The notes: a model not told the origin generated them from the sequence alone. A stretch of DNA of 64,000 nucleotides from Flectobacillus major DSM 103 (GCF_000427405.1 NZ_KE386491.1:3083001-3147000), one strand, 5' to 3'; numbered from the stretch's first letter, positions 1 to 9,692 are shown. Made by a program: numbers and translations.

Positions 1-15
1 TTATTTCCTATTACT

Positions 16-1176
16 ATGACAACAACTCAGACAACCTCCAGTAAAGACCCCCTACCAACTCGCCAATATTATATCGACTGGATTCGGGTATTGGCTTTTT
101 GTATCCTTATTTTTTTCCATACAGGCATGTTCTTTGTAAAATGGGGATGGCACGTTAAAAACAACGAAATTAGTTCGGCTATCGAAATACCTATGGAATG
201 GCTACACCAATGGCGACTACCTCTGTTATTCTTTATTTCAGGCGTTGGGGTAAGTTTTGCTATGAAATCGCGGTCGGGGTTTCAGTTTATTGGCGAGCGT
301 ACCCAACGACTATTTATCCCTTTGATATTCGGTATTTTTGTAATAGTACCTCCTCAAATTTATTTTGAACGCTTACAAAGACATCAGTTTGAGGGTTCTT
401 ACTGGCAATTTTACCCAAAAGTATTCGAGTTTGTACCTTATCCCGAAGGTAATTTCTCGTGGCATCACCTTTGGTTTGTGGTGTATTTATGGGTCTTTTC
501 GGTAATATGTACGCCCTTTTTTTCTTGGGTTAAAAATCATGGGCATCGCTTTATTACGGCACTTCATGGATGGATAAATACGCCTATTGGTCTGCTTTCT
601 CTAAGCTTTTTCCCAATGCTATCTTATTGGACATTACACCAACACTGGAGAGTAACCAACAACCTCATTGCCGACTGGTATAATTTCACCCTTTCAATTA
701 CGCTATTTTTGTTGGGCTATCTCATTGGCAAAAGCCCCCAAAGTTGGAATCTGATGGAAAAATACCGAGTCCAGTATGCCTTTATTGGTCTGTTTATTAC
801 TGTTTTTAGATTTTCTTACGATACTATCTATGGGGGTATTCCCGAAACCACCATAGCCGTTTTGGGTATGAATGGCGTTCTTACTATGGTCGATTTATGG
901 GCTACTATTTTGGCTATCGGAGGTTTTGCCAAACACTATCTAAACTTTAATAACCAGTTTGTGGCTTATGGCAACCAAGCGGTATACCCTTTTTATATTT
1001 TGCATCAAACCATCACTGTAGCACTGGGATATTACATGGCCAACTTAGCCCTAAACCTCTGGTTCAAGTTTGTGATTATAGCATTTGGTACATTTTTTAT
1101 AACATGGGGCATCTACCATTTTTTGATTCGTCCTATAGGTTTGTTTCGCTTTTTGTTTGGCGTAAAAAAGCAATAA
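16..1176 (+). CDS. Membrane acyltransferase, acyltransferase-3 family
   Basis: A 386-residue polytopic membrane protein. The opening YYIDWIRVLAFCILIFFHTG (residues 18-37) is the first helix of acyltransferase-3 (OafA/OpgC-like) proteins, which move acyl groups onto surface glycans; the usual conserved His after that helix is present (H35). About ten hydrophobic segments follow and the C-terminus ends in a basic tail. The substrate cannot be told from sequence. It begins only 15 bases into the window, so its upstream operon context is not visible. The ATG fits the family N-terminus. Confidence 0.85.
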   Translation: MTTTQTTSSKDPLPTRQYYIDWIRVLAFCILIFFHTGMFFVKWGWHVKNNEISSAIEIPMEWLHQWRLPLLFFISGVGVSFAMKSRSGFQFIGERTQRLFIPLIFGIFVIVPPQIYFERLQRHQFEGSYWQFYPKVFEFVPYPEGNFSWHHLWFVVYLWVFSVICTPFFSWVKNHGHRFITALHGWINTPIGLLSLSFFPMLSYWTLHQHWRVTNNLIADWYNFTLSITLFLLGYLIGKSPQSWNLMEKYRVQYAFIGLFITVFRFSYDTIYGGIPETTIAVLGMNGVLTMVDLWATILAIGGFAKHYLNFNNQFVAYGNQAVYPFYILHQTITVALGYYMANLALNLWFKFVIIAFGTFFITWGIYHFLIRPIGLFRFLFGVKKQ

Positions 1177-1307
1177 CCACTCATCTGGCTATAGTACCGT
1201 TTATCCAGTAAGTACAGTATCTTACCTAAGCACAAAAAGGCTCAGAATCAGTTTTCACAAAAATTCTGTATTTTCGTGAAAACATCTTTTTCACCAACAA
1301 ATTCACT

Positions 1308-3650
1308 ATGAAGAAACTTAGCTTTTTTGCGTTTCTGGTTGGGCAATGTTCAATACTGTTTGCCCAAAACCCCTATAATGGAAACGACCGCTTTGAACAA
1401 ATGGGAACATTATTGCCAACACCCAATACATACCGTGCTGCTTCGGGTGCTCCGGGCAAAGACTACTGGCAAAACCGTGCCGACTATGATATTAAAGCTG
1501 AATTAGACGACCAAAAACAGCGTATATCAGGTACAGAAGTGATTACTTACAAAAACTTTTCGCCCGATGAATTGCGTTATCTTTGGTTGCAACTAGACCA
1601 AAATAACTTTAAAAAAGGAGGAATTGCCCAAACTACCCAAACGTCGTCGTTGACTGATAAAGCCACCAGTTTTGGTCGCCTTAATGCTGCTGCTGGTGTT
1701 TTGAACAACAAAGAATACGGTTATAATATTGCAGCCGTAAAAGACGTAAAAGGGGCTCCGCTTCAGTACACTATCAACGAAACGATGATGCGTGTTGACT
1801 TGCCTATTGCTTTGAAACCAGGACAAAGCATAAGCTTTCAGGTAGACTGGAGCTTCAATATTACCGATGCCGTGGCTACTCGTGCTAGAAGTGGCTACGA
1901 GTTGTTTCCAAAAGATGGTAATTATGTTTATGAAATTGCACAGTGGTTTCCTCGCATGTGTGTCTATGACGATGTAAATGGTTGGCAACACAAGCAATTT
2001 TTAGGGCAGGGTGAATTTACGGTTCCTTTTGGTGACTATAAAGTGGCCTTAACCATGCCAAACGACTTTGTGGTATTAGGTACTGGCGAATTACAAAATC
2101 CAGCACAGGTGCTTTCGGCTACTCAAATCAAACGTCTGGAGCAAGCCAAAGGAGCAAAACGCCCTGTACTTATTGTTTCACAAGCAGAGGCCGAACAAGC
2201 CGAAAAAGGAAAACCTACAGGTAAAAAAACATGGATCTTCAAAGCCGACAACGTGCGTGACTTCGCCTTTGCTGGTTCTCGCAAATTTATTTGGGATGCT
2301 ATGCAAGTTGAAGTTGAAGGCAAAAAAGTATGGGCTATGTCGGCATATCCCAAAGAAGCTAATCCACTTTGGGGACAGTACTCGACGATGTTGGTTGCAC
2401 ATACATTGGTATCATATTCAAAAAGAACTATTCCTTATCCATATCCTGTAGCCCAGTCGATTCATGGCCCTGTGGGTGGTATGGAATACCCTATGATTTG
2501 CTTTAATGGGGCTCGTCCAGAAGCTGATGGGACGTATTCGGAAGGCACTAAAAACTTCTTGATTGAAGTGGTTATTCATGAGGTGGGTCATAATTTCTTC
2601 CCAATGATTGTCAACTCTGACGAACGTCAATGGTCTTGGATGGACGAGGGTATCAATTCTTTCTGCGAGCAGTTGGCCGAGAAAGAATGGGATAGAAACT
2701 TTGAAACGTCGTATGGCGAACCTCAAGATATTGTAACTTATATGCGTACCGACAAGTCGCAACAAGTACCTATTATGGCTAGCTCCGACAATATCATGGC
2801 TTTTGGGGCAAACGCTTATGCCAAGCCTGCTACAGCCTTGAATATCTTGCGTGAAACGGTAATGGGTCGTGAATTATTTGATGCTGCTTTCAAAGAATAT
2901 GCTCGCCGTTGGGCATTTAAACATCCAACACCTCAAGATTTCTTCCGTACTATGGAAGATGCCTCTGGCGTAGATTTGGACTGGTTCTGGCGTGGTTGGT
3001 TTTATGGTGTCGAGCCTGTTGACCAATCGATCGAAAATGTAGAATGGTTTGGCATCGATAACCTTTCTCCAGAAAAGAAAAACGAAAAAGCAAAAGCAGA
3101 TGCCGAAGCAAAACGCCAAACCATGAGCAATATCCGCAACAAAAAAGATATTCCTCAAACTGTCGTAGAAGCTAACCCCGATATGCGTGATTTCTATAAC
3201 AGTTATGACCGTTATACTACTTCAGAAGCTGATAAAAAGCGTTTTGAACAAGCTACCGCAGGGCTTTCGGACGAAGAGAAAAACTTGGTACAAAGCAATA
3301 AAAACTTCTATGTAGTAAATTTGAAAAATGTAGGAGGATTGCCAATGCCTGTAATTATCAAAATGGTGTTTGAAGACGGAACAAACGAAGTAGTAAGAAT
3401 TCCAGCAGAAATCTGGCGTTTGAACGACAAAGAAGTGAAAAAAGTAATTCCTACCGACAAAAAAGTAGCCAAATGGATTCTTGATCCATTCTATGAAATT
3501 GCCGATATTGATACCAAAAGTAACTTCTTCCCTCGTGAACCAGAGCAACCTACACGCTTTCAGGTATTCAAACAGCAACAACGCTCACAGCCCAACCCAA
3601 TGCAACAACAAAAGCAAGCAGGTGCAGCAGTACAAGGTGCTAAAAACTAA
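1308..3650 (+). CDS. Exported M1 family metallopeptidase
   Basis: A 780-residue zinc aminopeptidase-like protein with a signal peptide (residues 1-19, ending LFAQ). The zinc site HEVGH lies at residues 424-428 and the third ligand E447 follows with the exact 18-residue M1 spacing. The upstream exopeptidase motif reads GGMEY rather than GAMEN, a variant I associate with Bacteroidota M1 proteins. The C-terminal 40 residues are Gln-rich and low complexity. It stands alone, with a terminator just downstream. Probable role: periplasmic or surface peptide degradation. Confidence 0.9.
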   Translation: MKKLSFFAFLVGQCSILFAQNPYNGNDRFEQMGTLLPTPNTYRAASGAPGKDYWQNRADYDIKAELDDQKQRISGTEVITYKNFSPDELRYLWLQLDQNNFKKGGIAQTTQTSSLTDKATSFGRLNAAAGVLNNKEYGYNIAAVKDVKGAPLQYTINETMMRVDLPIALKPGQSISFQVDWSFNITDAVATRARSGYELFPKDGNYVYEIAQWFPRMCVYDDVNGWQHKQFLGQGEFTVPFGDYKVALTMPNDFVVLGTGELQNPAQVLSATQIKRLEQAKGAKRPVLIVSQAEAEQAEKGKPTGKKTWIFKADNVRDFAFAGSRKFIWDAMQVEVEGKKVWAMSAYPKEANPLWGQYSTMLVAHTLVSYSKRTIPYPYPVAQSIHGPVGGMEYPMICFNGARPEADGTYSEGTKNFLIEVVIHEVGHNFFPMIVNSDERQWSWMDEGINSFCEQLAEKEWDRNFETSYGEPQDIVTYMRTDKSQQVPIMASSDNIMAFGANAYAKPATALNILRETVMGRELFDAAFKEYARRWAFKHPTPQDFFRTMEDASGVDLDWFWRGWFYGVEPVDQSIENVEWFGIDNLSPEKKNEKAKADAEAKRQTMSNIRNKKDIPQTVVEANPDMRDFYNSYDRYTTSEADKKRFEQATAGLSDEEKNLVQSNKNFYVVNLKNVGGLPMPVIIKMVFEDGTNEVVRIPAEIWRLNDKEVKKVIPTDKKVAKWILDPFYEIADIDTKSNFFPREPEQPTRFQVFKQQQRSQPNPMQQQKQAGAAVQGAKN

Positions 3651-3673
3651 TCCCTATAACTGAGCCTACCCTA

Positions 3674-3708
3674 AAAGCCTCACAAGCCCTCGGTTTGTGG
3701 GGCTTTTT
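3674..3708 (+). terminator. Rho-independent terminator after the M1 peptidase
   Basis: A 12-bp stem (AAAGCCTCACAA paired with TTGTGGGGCTTT, one G-T wobble) around an 8-nt loop, followed by a run of seven T. It lies 23 bases past the peptidase stop. Confidence 0.85.
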
Positions 3709-3860
3709 TTGTTCTATTATTGATTAGCTTTTAGTATCATTTGGGGGTAAAATATAAAAAGAGATAGTTCTTGTTTTCTATGAGAAAAATATCCCATTTT
3801 TTACTTGGTTCGTATTCATTTCACCCTGAACTTCAACCCCGAAACATCTCGCTACAAGTT

Positions 3861-5237
3861 ATGAATACTGAAATCCTCTCTCGCATTCAATTTGCTTTCA
3901 CAGTAGCTTTTCATTATATCTATCCTCCGCTAAGTATTGGATTAGGTATAGTTATGGTTATTATGGAAGCCCAGTACCTTCGCACGGGCCTCAAAGCCTA
4001 CGAGCAAATGACACGCTTCTGGATTAAAATCTTTGCCTTAATATTTGGCATTGGAGTAGCCACGGGTATTGTCATGGAATTTGAATTTGGCACCAACTGG
4101 GCGGTTTATTCTCGGTATGTTGGTGATATTTTTGGTAGTGCATTAGCTGCAGAAGGCATCTTTGCATTTGCCTTAGAATCGGGTTTTTTAGGTATATTAT
4201 TGTTCGGTTGGAATCGAGTAAGCCCCAAAGTTCACTTCTTTTCTACTATTATGGTGGCTACAGGCTCGATGTTCTCGGCAATTTGGATTGTCGTAGCTAA
4301 CTCGTGGCAACAAACACCCGCAGGGTTCAAGATTGAAGGCGAAGGCTTACACGCTCGTGCCGTTATTACCGACTTTTGGGCAATGGTATTTAACCCTTCA
4401 AGTAGCGAAAGGCTTTCGCACGTATTGATTGGGTCGTTTTTGGCAGGTTCCTTTCTTGTTTTAAGCGTGAATGCCTATTATTTACTTCGCAACAGGCATG
4501 TCGAAATAGCCCGAAAGGGTTTTAAAATTGCATTGGTGGTAGCTACTGTTGCATCCTTGCTCCAATTAGTTTCTGGCCATAAATCGGCCGATGGCGTGGC
4601 TCATAATCAACCTGCCAAATTAGCTGCTTTTGAAGGCCATTATCCTGCTTCGCAAGTAGCAGATATGTACCTATTGGGCTGGGTCGACACTCAAAAACAG
4701 GAAGTAATAGGGCTGAAAATCCCGAAAGGATTAACCTTCCTATTGCACCAAGATACCACTACCCCCGTAACAGGCCTGAATGCCTTCAAAAAAGAAGACC
4801 AACCCCACGCTGTAAATTTCGTTTTCCAAACCTATCACCTTATGGTAGCTATTGGAATGCTTTTGATTGGACTTACTTTATTGGCTTCGTTTCTTTGGTG
4901 GAAAGGCACACTTTTTCAACAACGCTGGCTTTTACACATCTTTGCTTGGTCGGTATTTCTACCTCAGTTAGCTAATCAGCTGGGCTGGTACTCGGCCGAA
5001 GTGGGTCGGCAGCCTTGGGTGGTATATGGCCTATTGCGTACATCCAATGCCCTTTCGCAATCGCTAAAAGCCTCGCAAGTGCTTTTTTCTTTGATTCTAT
5101 TTACTCTGGTATATATGTTGCTATTAGGTTTGTTTTTGTATTTGCTCAACAAAAAAATCAAACATGGCCCCACCGACGACCATCGTTCTGACGACATCCC
5201 AGATTACTCTAAACGTGATAACCCTATCTTTCAATAA
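3861..5237 (+). CDS. cydA: Cytochrome bd ubiquinol oxidase subunit I
   Basis: Haem-bearing subunit of the bd-type terminal oxidase (quinol to O2). I place the start at the ATG at 3861 (458 residues), because [22 protein letters not shown] aligns with the usual CydA N-terminus; an upstream TTG at 3771 would add 30 unlikely residues. Visible family features are His18 (FHYIYPP, haem b595 ligand position), the second haem His in SHVLIGSF, the KLAAFEG quinol-loop motif, and the GRQPW motif near the C-terminus. The Q-loop is short. The stop overlaps the cydB start by one base (TAATG), so translation is probably coupled. Confidence 0.96.
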   Translation: MNTEILSRIQFAFTVAFHYIYPPLSIGLGIVMVIMEAQYLRTGLKAYEQMTRFWIKIFALIFGIGVATGIVMEFEFGTNWAVYSRYVGDIFGSALAAEGIFAFALESGFLGILLFGWNRVSPKVHFFSTIMVATGSMFSAIWIVVANSWQQTPAGFKIEGEGLHARAVITDFWAMVFNPSSSERLSHVLIGSFLAGSFLVLSVNAYYLLRNRHVEIARKGFKIALVVATVASLLQLVSGHKSADGVAHNQPAKLAAFEGHYPASQVADMYLLGWVDTQKQEVIGLKIPKGLTFLLHQDTTTPVTGLNAFKKEDQPHAVNFVFQTYHLMVAIGMLLIGLTLLASFLWWKGTLFQQRWLLHIFAWSVFLPQLANQLGWYSAEVGRQPWVVYGLLRTSNALSQSLKASQVLFSLILFTLVYMLLLGLFLYLLNKKIKHGPTDDHRSDDIPDYSKRDNPIFQ

Positions 5238-6271
5238 TGGAAACAATATTCGGTATCGACTTACCCACTTGGTGGTTTCTGGTGGTAGGTGGCGTATTTA
5301 GTGGATATGCTATTTTAGATGGCTTTGATTTAGGAGCAGGTGCATTGCATTTGTTTTTCAAGAAAGAAGAAAGCCGCCGTATTGCCCTCAACGCTATTGG
5401 CCCCGTTTGGGACGGCAACGAGGTTTGGCTAGTCATTGGCGGTGGGGCCTTATTTGCAGGTTTTCCGGTGGTATATGCAACCGTTTTTTCGGCATTTTAC
5501 GAATTGTTTATGATATTCTTGGTAATGCTTATTTTAAGGGCGATTTCTATTGAGTTTCGGTCGAAAGAACCTATGATTTGGTGGCGAAAACTTTGGGATA
5601 TTAGTTATAGTATTTCGAGTATTTTGTTGGCTTTGGCTCTGGGTTTGGTATTAGGCAATATTATTCAAGGCTTACCTATCGACCAAAACTATATTTTCCA
5701 AGGCGATTTATCTTTCTTTTTCAATTCCTTTTCTATACTCATGGCTATCACTACGCTATCGTTGTTTATGATGCACGGAGCGATATATTTAGTCATGAAA
5801 ACCGAAAATAGGTTGTATGCCAAATTAACCATTTTGGTAAAAAACACCACGATTTTCTTTGTACTAATGTTTGCCCTAAGCACGGTATATACTTTGCTGT
5901 ATTTGCCTCACATGGTCGAGCGGTTCAAAGAAGTTCCATTGATGTTTGCCTTTCCTGTATTAACCATTTTGGGCGTTGCCAATATTACTCGACAAATCAC
6001 CAAACGAAAATACAGATTCGCCTTTTTATCATCGGCTTTTGTAACAGCCATGCTCATGGGGCTGGTAGCCGTTGGGCTTTTCCCCAACATTGTATTATCT
6101 ACCCTCGACCCTGCGTTTCATATTACTGTACATAATGGAGCATCCACCAACAAATCCCTTAAAATTATGCTTACTTTTGCGGCCATTGGTGTACCTCTGG
6201 TAGCTACTTATACAGGATTTGTTTTTTGGACTTTTAGGGGAAAAGTAAAACTGGACGAAACCAGTTATTAA
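5237..6271 (+). CDS. cydB: Cytochrome bd ubiquinol oxidase subunit II
   Basis: A 344-residue polytopic partner of CydA. The N-terminal stretch with YAILDGFDLGAGALHLF and the following GPVWDGNEVWLVIGGGALFAGFP segments are hallmark CydB sequence. It starts inside the cydA stop codon. No cydX-like small subunit is seen downstream. bd oxidases tolerate sulfide better than haem-copper oxidases, which makes the placement next to a sulfide-handling locus functionally sensible; that link is inference. Confidence 0.96.
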   Translation: METIFGIDLPTWWFLVVGGVFSGYAILDGFDLGAGALHLFFKKEESRRIALNAIGPVWDGNEVWLVIGGGALFAGFPVVYATVFSAFYELFMIFLVMLILRAISIEFRSKEPMIWWRKLWDISYSISSILLALALGLVLGNIIQGLPIDQNYIFQGDLSFFFNSFSILMAITTLSLFMMHGAIYLVMKTENRLYAKLTILVKNTTIFFVLMFALSTVYTLLYLPHMVERFKEVPLMFAFPVLTILGVANITRQITKRKYRFAFLSSAFVTAMLMGLVAVGLFPNIVLSTLDPAFHITVHNGASTNKSLKIMLTFAAIGVPLVATYTGFVFWTFRGKVKLDETSY

Positions 6272-6403
6272 GCCTAAAAAGATTGGACTTAAAGGTTCTT
6301 AAATATCCAATACTCTAAATTTCCTAGTTGTAATACTTGATATATTTTAGAACTGCGGTGATAACCCCTTCTTTCAAGAATAAATCTTTGATTTGGACTG
6401 TTA

Positions 6404-6419
6404 TGTAACTTTTATCACG
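6404..6419 (+). promoter_or_regulatory. CRP/FNR-type operator, site 1 (rhodanese gene)
   Basis: TGTAACTTTTATCACG, a 16-bp imperfect dyad (half-sites TGTAA and TCAC with a 6-bp centre). Its centre (6411.5) is 33.5 bp upstream of the TTTG in GAATTTTG (6441-6448), a near match to the Bacteroidota -7 element. The rhodanese start codon is 32 bp beyond that element. Confidence 0.7.
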
Positions 6420-6479
6420 GAAAGGCACTTGGTATTCAGCGAATTTTGGGCTATAATCATTTAGAAAACAACTATAGCT

Positions 6480-6806
6480 ATGTTCGATTTTTTTAAACCC
6501 AAGAAAAACTACGAGAACCTGTCGGCAACCGCTTTCAACCAACTTTTGAACGAAATGCCAAATGCAGTATTGATAGATGTAAGAACGCCCCAAGAATTTA
6601 GACAAGGTGCCATAGAGAATGCCATTAATATCGACCTTATGAGCAACGACTTTAGTCAAAAAATAGCAAAACTACCTAAAGACAAAGCCTATTTTGTATA
6701 TTGTAGAAGTGGCAATCGCAGCGGCTCGGCTTGTAAACATCTTGGCAATAATGGCTTTGAGCAAGTGTACAATCTGTCGGGGGGTATTATGAGCTGGAGC
6801 TTTTAG
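6480..6806 (+). CDS. Single-domain rhodanese (sulfurtransferase)
   Basis: A 108-residue cytoplasmic rhodanese. LIDVRTPQEF (31-40) is the CH2A-type motif and the active-site loop is CRSGNRS with nucleophile Cys75, expected to carry a persulfide; the C-terminal NLSGGIMSW is typical. A thiosulfate or glutathione/low-molecular-weight persulfide sulfurtransferase role fits. It sits between cydB and a persulfide dioxygenase, is preceded by CRP/FNR site 1 and followed by its own terminator, so it is probably a single-gene unit of the sulfide regulon. Confidence 0.9.
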   Translation: MFDFFKPKKNYENLSATAFNQLLNEMPNAVLIDVRTPQEFRQGAIENAINIDLMSNDFSQKIAKLPKDKAYFVYCRSGNRSGSACKHLGNNGFEQVYNLSGGIMSWSF

Positions 6807-6826
6807 CATACCCAATCTTATCACTC

Positions 6827-6867
6827 AATCCTGTAGAAGTGTTTTTTGCATTTCTACAGGATTTTTG
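6827..6867 (+). terminator. Rho-independent terminator after rhodanese
   Basis: Perfect 12-bp stem (AATCCTGTAGAA / TTCTACAGGATT) with a 13-nt loop, then TTTTTG. It lies 21 bp past the rhodanese stop and separates it from the MBL gene. Confidence 0.85.
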
Positions 6868-6924
6868 TGTTTAGTACAAAAAACTATTTGGCCCTCCCAA
6901 AACTGATATTTATCACATACCTTT

Positions 6925-6940
6925 TGTGAGGAAAGTTACA
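6925..6940 (+). promoter_or_regulatory. CRP/FNR-type operator, site 2 (persulfide dioxygenase gene)
   Basis: TGTGAGGAAAGTTACA, 16 bp. Its centre (6932.5) is exactly 33.5 bp upstream of the TTTG of a perfect TAnnTTTG element. A second partial copy ending in ATCACA (6902-6917) lies immediately upstream, with only that half conserved. Confidence 0.75.
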
Positions 6941-6961
6941 GAAGCCCACCTGTCATAGCAA

Positions 6962-6969
6962 TAACTTTG
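6962..6969 (+). promoter_or_regulatory. -7 promoter element of the MBL-rhodanese gene
   Basis: TAACTTTG matches the Bacteroidota -7 consensus TAnnTTTG exactly. No -33 TTTG is seen at the usual distance; CRP/FNR site 2 occupies that place. Start codon 38 bp downstream. Confidence 0.65.
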
Positions 6970-7006
6970 TTCTATCAATTTCAAGCATATTAAATAACTC
7001 ATCATC

Positions 7007-8419
7007 ATGAAAGTAGAACAAATTTATACAGGATGTTTGGCCGAAGCGGCTTATTATATTGAGTCAGCTGGCGAGGTTGCTATTATTGACCCATTGCGTG
7101 AATCAAAACCTTATATAGAGCGTGCCCAAAAAGACCATGCTACTATTAAGTATGTCTTTGAAACACACTTTCATGCCGATTTTGTATCGGGGCATATCGA
7201 CCTCTCTAACAAAACTGGAGCAACTATTGTATTTGGCCCCACAGCACAACCTGCTTACCCTGCCTATATTGCCAAGGATAATGAAGAATTTGTATTAGGA
7301 AAAGTAAAAATCAAGGTACTCCATACGCCAGGCCATACCATGGAATCGTCAACGTTTCTGTTGATTGATGAAAAAGGGCAAGATTACGCTATTTTTTCGG
7401 GCGATACCCTATTTATTGGGGATGTCGGTCGTCCAGATTTAGCCGTAAAATCAGACTTGAGCCAAGAAGATTTGGCAGGTTTGTTATACGAAAGTTTACA
7501 TAACAAAATCATGCCTTTGTCCGATAATGTTATTGTGTATCCTGGCCACGGTGCTGGCTCAGCTTGTGGCAAAAACATGAGCAAAGAAACAACCGATACA
7601 CTAGGCAACCAAAGGCGATTCAACTATGCTTTGCAAGCCAAAACCAAGGAAGCATTTATCAACGATGTACTTACAGGACTAGTAACGCCACCCCAGTATT
7701 TCCCCAAAAATGCAGTTATGAATAAAATGGGGTATGCCAACGTAGACGAAGTACTCCAAAAAGGAACAAGAGCCCTTAGTCCAGCAGCATTTGAAGCAGC
7801 CAGCAATGAAGAAAATGCCCTTATTTTGGATGTTCGTCAAGCACAAACATTTGCACAAGGGTTTATTCCCAATGCTATTAATATAGGCTTAGAAGGCCAG
7901 TTTGCTTCTTGGGTAGGTACTTTGATTCCAGACTTACAACAGGCTATTGTACTAATAACCGACGAGGGCAAAGAACAAGAAGCGGTATTACGCCTTTCAA
8001 GGGTCGGTTACGATAATTGCATTGGTTATTTGGAAGGAGGTTTTGAGGCATGGAAAAACGAAGGCCGAGCAATAGACACTATCGAGTCTATCAGTGCCGA
8101 AGAGTTTGCCAAACGTTTCAAAAGCCAAGTCCATATTATGGCCTTTGATGTCCGTCGAAAAAGTGAATACGATTCTGAACACGTAATTGGTATCGAAAAT
8201 CTGCCCCTTGATTTTCTTAATAATCACTTATCGGCTATCAATCGCAACATTACTACCTATATACACTGTGCAGGCGGTTACCGTTCGATGTTGGCCATTT
8301 CAATCTTAAAAGCTCGTGGATTCAACAACCTGATTGATATTACTGGCGGCTTTGCTGCCATTAAACAAACAGGACAATTGGCACTTACCGACTACGTTTG
8401 TCCTTCTACTTTGCTATAA
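7007..8419 (+). CDS. Persulfide dioxygenase-like MBL protein with two rhodanese domains
   Basis: A 470-residue cytoplasmic protein. The MBL domain (1-250) has H54-F-H56-A-D58-F59, H110, D133 and H181. The Phe after Asp58 replaces the His used for a second metal, as expected for a mononuclear-iron persulfide dioxygenase of the ETHE1/CstB type, which oxidises persulfide sulfur to sulfite. The first rhodanese domain (about 262-355) has Asp319 in the place of the active Cys and is probably structural. The second (about 363-462) keeps Cys421 in HCAGGYRS. This is the domain order of staphylococcal CstB. It stands alone behind CRP/FNR site 2. Confidence 0.9.
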   Translation: MKVEQIYTGCLAEAAYYIESAGEVAIIDPLRESKPYIERAQKDHATIKYVFETHFHADFVSGHIDLSNKTGATIVFGPTAQPAYPAYIAKDNEEFVLGKVKIKVLHTPGHTMESSTFLLIDEKGQDYAIFSGDTLFIGDVGRPDLAVKSDLSQEDLAGLLYESLHNKIMPLSDNVIVYPGHGAGSACGKNMSKETTDTLGNQRRFNYALQAKTKEAFINDVLTGLVTPPQYFPKNAVMNKMGYANVDEVLQKGTRALSPAAFEAASNEENALILDVRQAQTFAQGFIPNAINIGLEGQFASWVGTLIPDLQQAIVLITDEGKEQEAVLRLSRVGYDNCIGYLEGGFEAWKNEGRAIDTIESISAEEFAKRFKSQVHIMAFDVRRKSEYDSEHVIGIENLPLDFLNNHLSAINRNITTYIHCAGGYRSMLAISILKARGFNNLIDITGGFAAIKQTGQLALTDYVCPSTLL

Positions 8420-8673
8420 ATATTCAATACACTTTTATTTAGTTCGCTTATTTATTGGTAGCGTATGTTGTCATACAGCGTTGCAGGATGTTTCTTCAAT
8501 AGCTTCACAAAAGCCTTTTTATGATTGGCTGTGAATACTTGGCAAACTTCGTGTAACGCTTTGTTGTATTGAAAGTTACGCTACTGTCTATTGAGTTGAC
8601 AGCCATTCGGATATGCTACGCTGATACCCCAACGAGTTGCTCTTATCAACTTTTCTTCTCAAAAATACGCTTG

Positions 8674-8689
8674 TGTGATAAAAGTTACA
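8674..8689 (+). promoter_or_regulatory. CRP/FNR-type operator, site 3 (YeeE leader)
   Basis: TGTGATAAAAGTTACA, the best example of the motif in the window. Its centre (8681.5) is 33.5 bp upstream of the TTTG of a perfect -7 element. The first annotated gene starts 430 bp away, unlike the other sites. Weaker copies lie at 8565-8580 and, with a 7-bp centre, at 8824-8840. Confidence 0.75.
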
Positions 8690-8710
8690 TTATGCCCCAT
8701 TAGTAATATG

Positions 8711-8718
8711 TACTTTTG
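8711..8718 (+). promoter_or_regulatory. -7 promoter element upstream of the yeeE pair
   Basis: TACTTTTG matches TAnnTTTG exactly and is spaced from operator site 3 exactly as at site 2. Transcription from here would give a leader of roughly 395 nt before the yeeE-like gene. Confidence 0.6.
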
Positions 8719-8751
8719 TATGCTTTTAGTAGCGAAGGGTTCTCTACAATA

Positions 8752-8817
8752 ATGAACTTTTTATCTATTAATTTATATTTAATAAGTGTACAAAATAGAA
8801 AAATGCCCGCTTCGTGA
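8752..8817 (+). CDS. Possible 21-residue leader ORF
   Basis: An ATG 34 bp after the -7 element at 8711 opens a 21-codon frame (starting MNFLSINLYLIS, ending KMPAS). Its distance to the -7 element equals that of the real genes behind sites 1, 2 and 4 (32, 38 and 27 bp). There is no homology I recognise and the composition is simply AT-rich, so chance is quite possible. It could be a leader peptide or the stub of a lost gene. Confidence 0.2.
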   Translation: MNFLSINLYLISVQNRKMPAS

Positions 8818-9119
8818 ATACTCTGTAATATCATGTTACACTAGCTTTATCGCTTAGCGTTATTTACTTTATAAAATGTCGTATATACATACGTGTAACT
8901 TTACGTTCTTTTTTTGCCATTGTTCCATCATCAAAAAAACACTCATTCATTATTGCATTTATCTGTTTATCAAACCATTAAAATACAATTTATCTATTCA
9001 GTTGATTACTTAATATGGAAACTTAGTATTTTAAACATTTACTTATTTTATTGAATAAATGTCAGTAAATTTATCCAACAAACTCTATAGAATAGCACGA
9101 CAAATTAAACATAATATAA
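8818..9119. other. AT-rich gap before the yeeE pair, no gene seen
   Basis: No convincing coding frame on either strand. It contains an inverted pair TGTAA...TTACA (8824-8840, 7-bp spacer) and a lone TGTAAC half-site near 8894. No exact TAnnTTTG element is found close to the downstream start codon at 9120. Confidence 0.5.
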
Positions 9120-9692
9120 ATGGAGCTACTTGAATTAATCAAAAAACCTTGGCCTTGGTATGTGGCAGGCCCGCTAATTGGACTTACCGTGCCAACGTTA
9201 TTACTTATTGGTAACAAATCCTTTGGTATTTCTTCGTCGTTGAGGCATATATGTGCCGCTTGTATTCCTGCCGACATTTCGTTTTTTAAATACGATTGGA
9301 AAAAAGAGGTTTGGAATTTATTTTTTGTATTCGGTATATTTTTAGGTGGATTTATCGCCACTAATTTTCTCAAAAACCCCGATACCTTTGTCATTGCCCC
9401 CGAAACTATAGCCGACCTCAAGGCTTTAGGTATCAAAGATTTTTCGGGATTGATGCCCTCCGATTTATTTTCTCTGGAAAGTTTACTTAGCTTAAAAGGC
9501 TTTATTTTCTTTGTTGTAGGAGGTTTTATGGTAGGATTTGGCACTCGTTGGGCAGGTGGTTGTACATCGGGTCATGCCATCATGGGTATTTCTAATTTAC
9601 AATTACCTTCGGTTGTTGCTACCTGTTGCTTTATGATAGGCGGCTTTGCCATGACTCATTTGATTTTGCCATTTATTTTCAAACTATTCTAA
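9120..9692 (+). CDS. YeeE/YedE family transporter, N-terminal-half protein
   Basis: A 190-residue inner-membrane protein of the YeeE/YedE (DUF395) sulfur-transport family. It carries the signature [11 protein letters not shown] with Cys148 in the pore-type motif, plus Cys45 and Cys48 (HICAACIP) in a loop. In single-chain YeeE proteins two such halves are fused; here the second half is the next gene. Thiosulfate or a related reduced sulfur species is the likely substrate. It is the first gene of a pair under CRP/FNR site 3. Confidence 0.85.
   Translation: MELLELIKKPWPWYVAGPLIGLTVPTLLLIGNKSFGISSSLRHICAACIPADISFFKYDWKKEVWNLFFVFGIFLGGFIATNFLKNPDTFVIAPETIADLKALGIKDFSGLMPSDLFSLESLLSLKGFIFFVVGGFMVGFGTRWAGGCTSGHAIMGISNLQLPSVVATCCFMIGGFAMTHLILPFIFKLF

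Noticed and set aside
8334-8534. 66-codon frame overlapping the end of the MBL-rhodanese gene
   Set aside because: It overlaps the well-supported gene in another frame and reads as low-complexity hydrophobic noise past its end.
8824-8840. TGTAATATCATGTTACA as another operator
   Set aside because: The dyad is good but the spacer is 7 bp, one more than the four supported sites, and no good -7 element follows.
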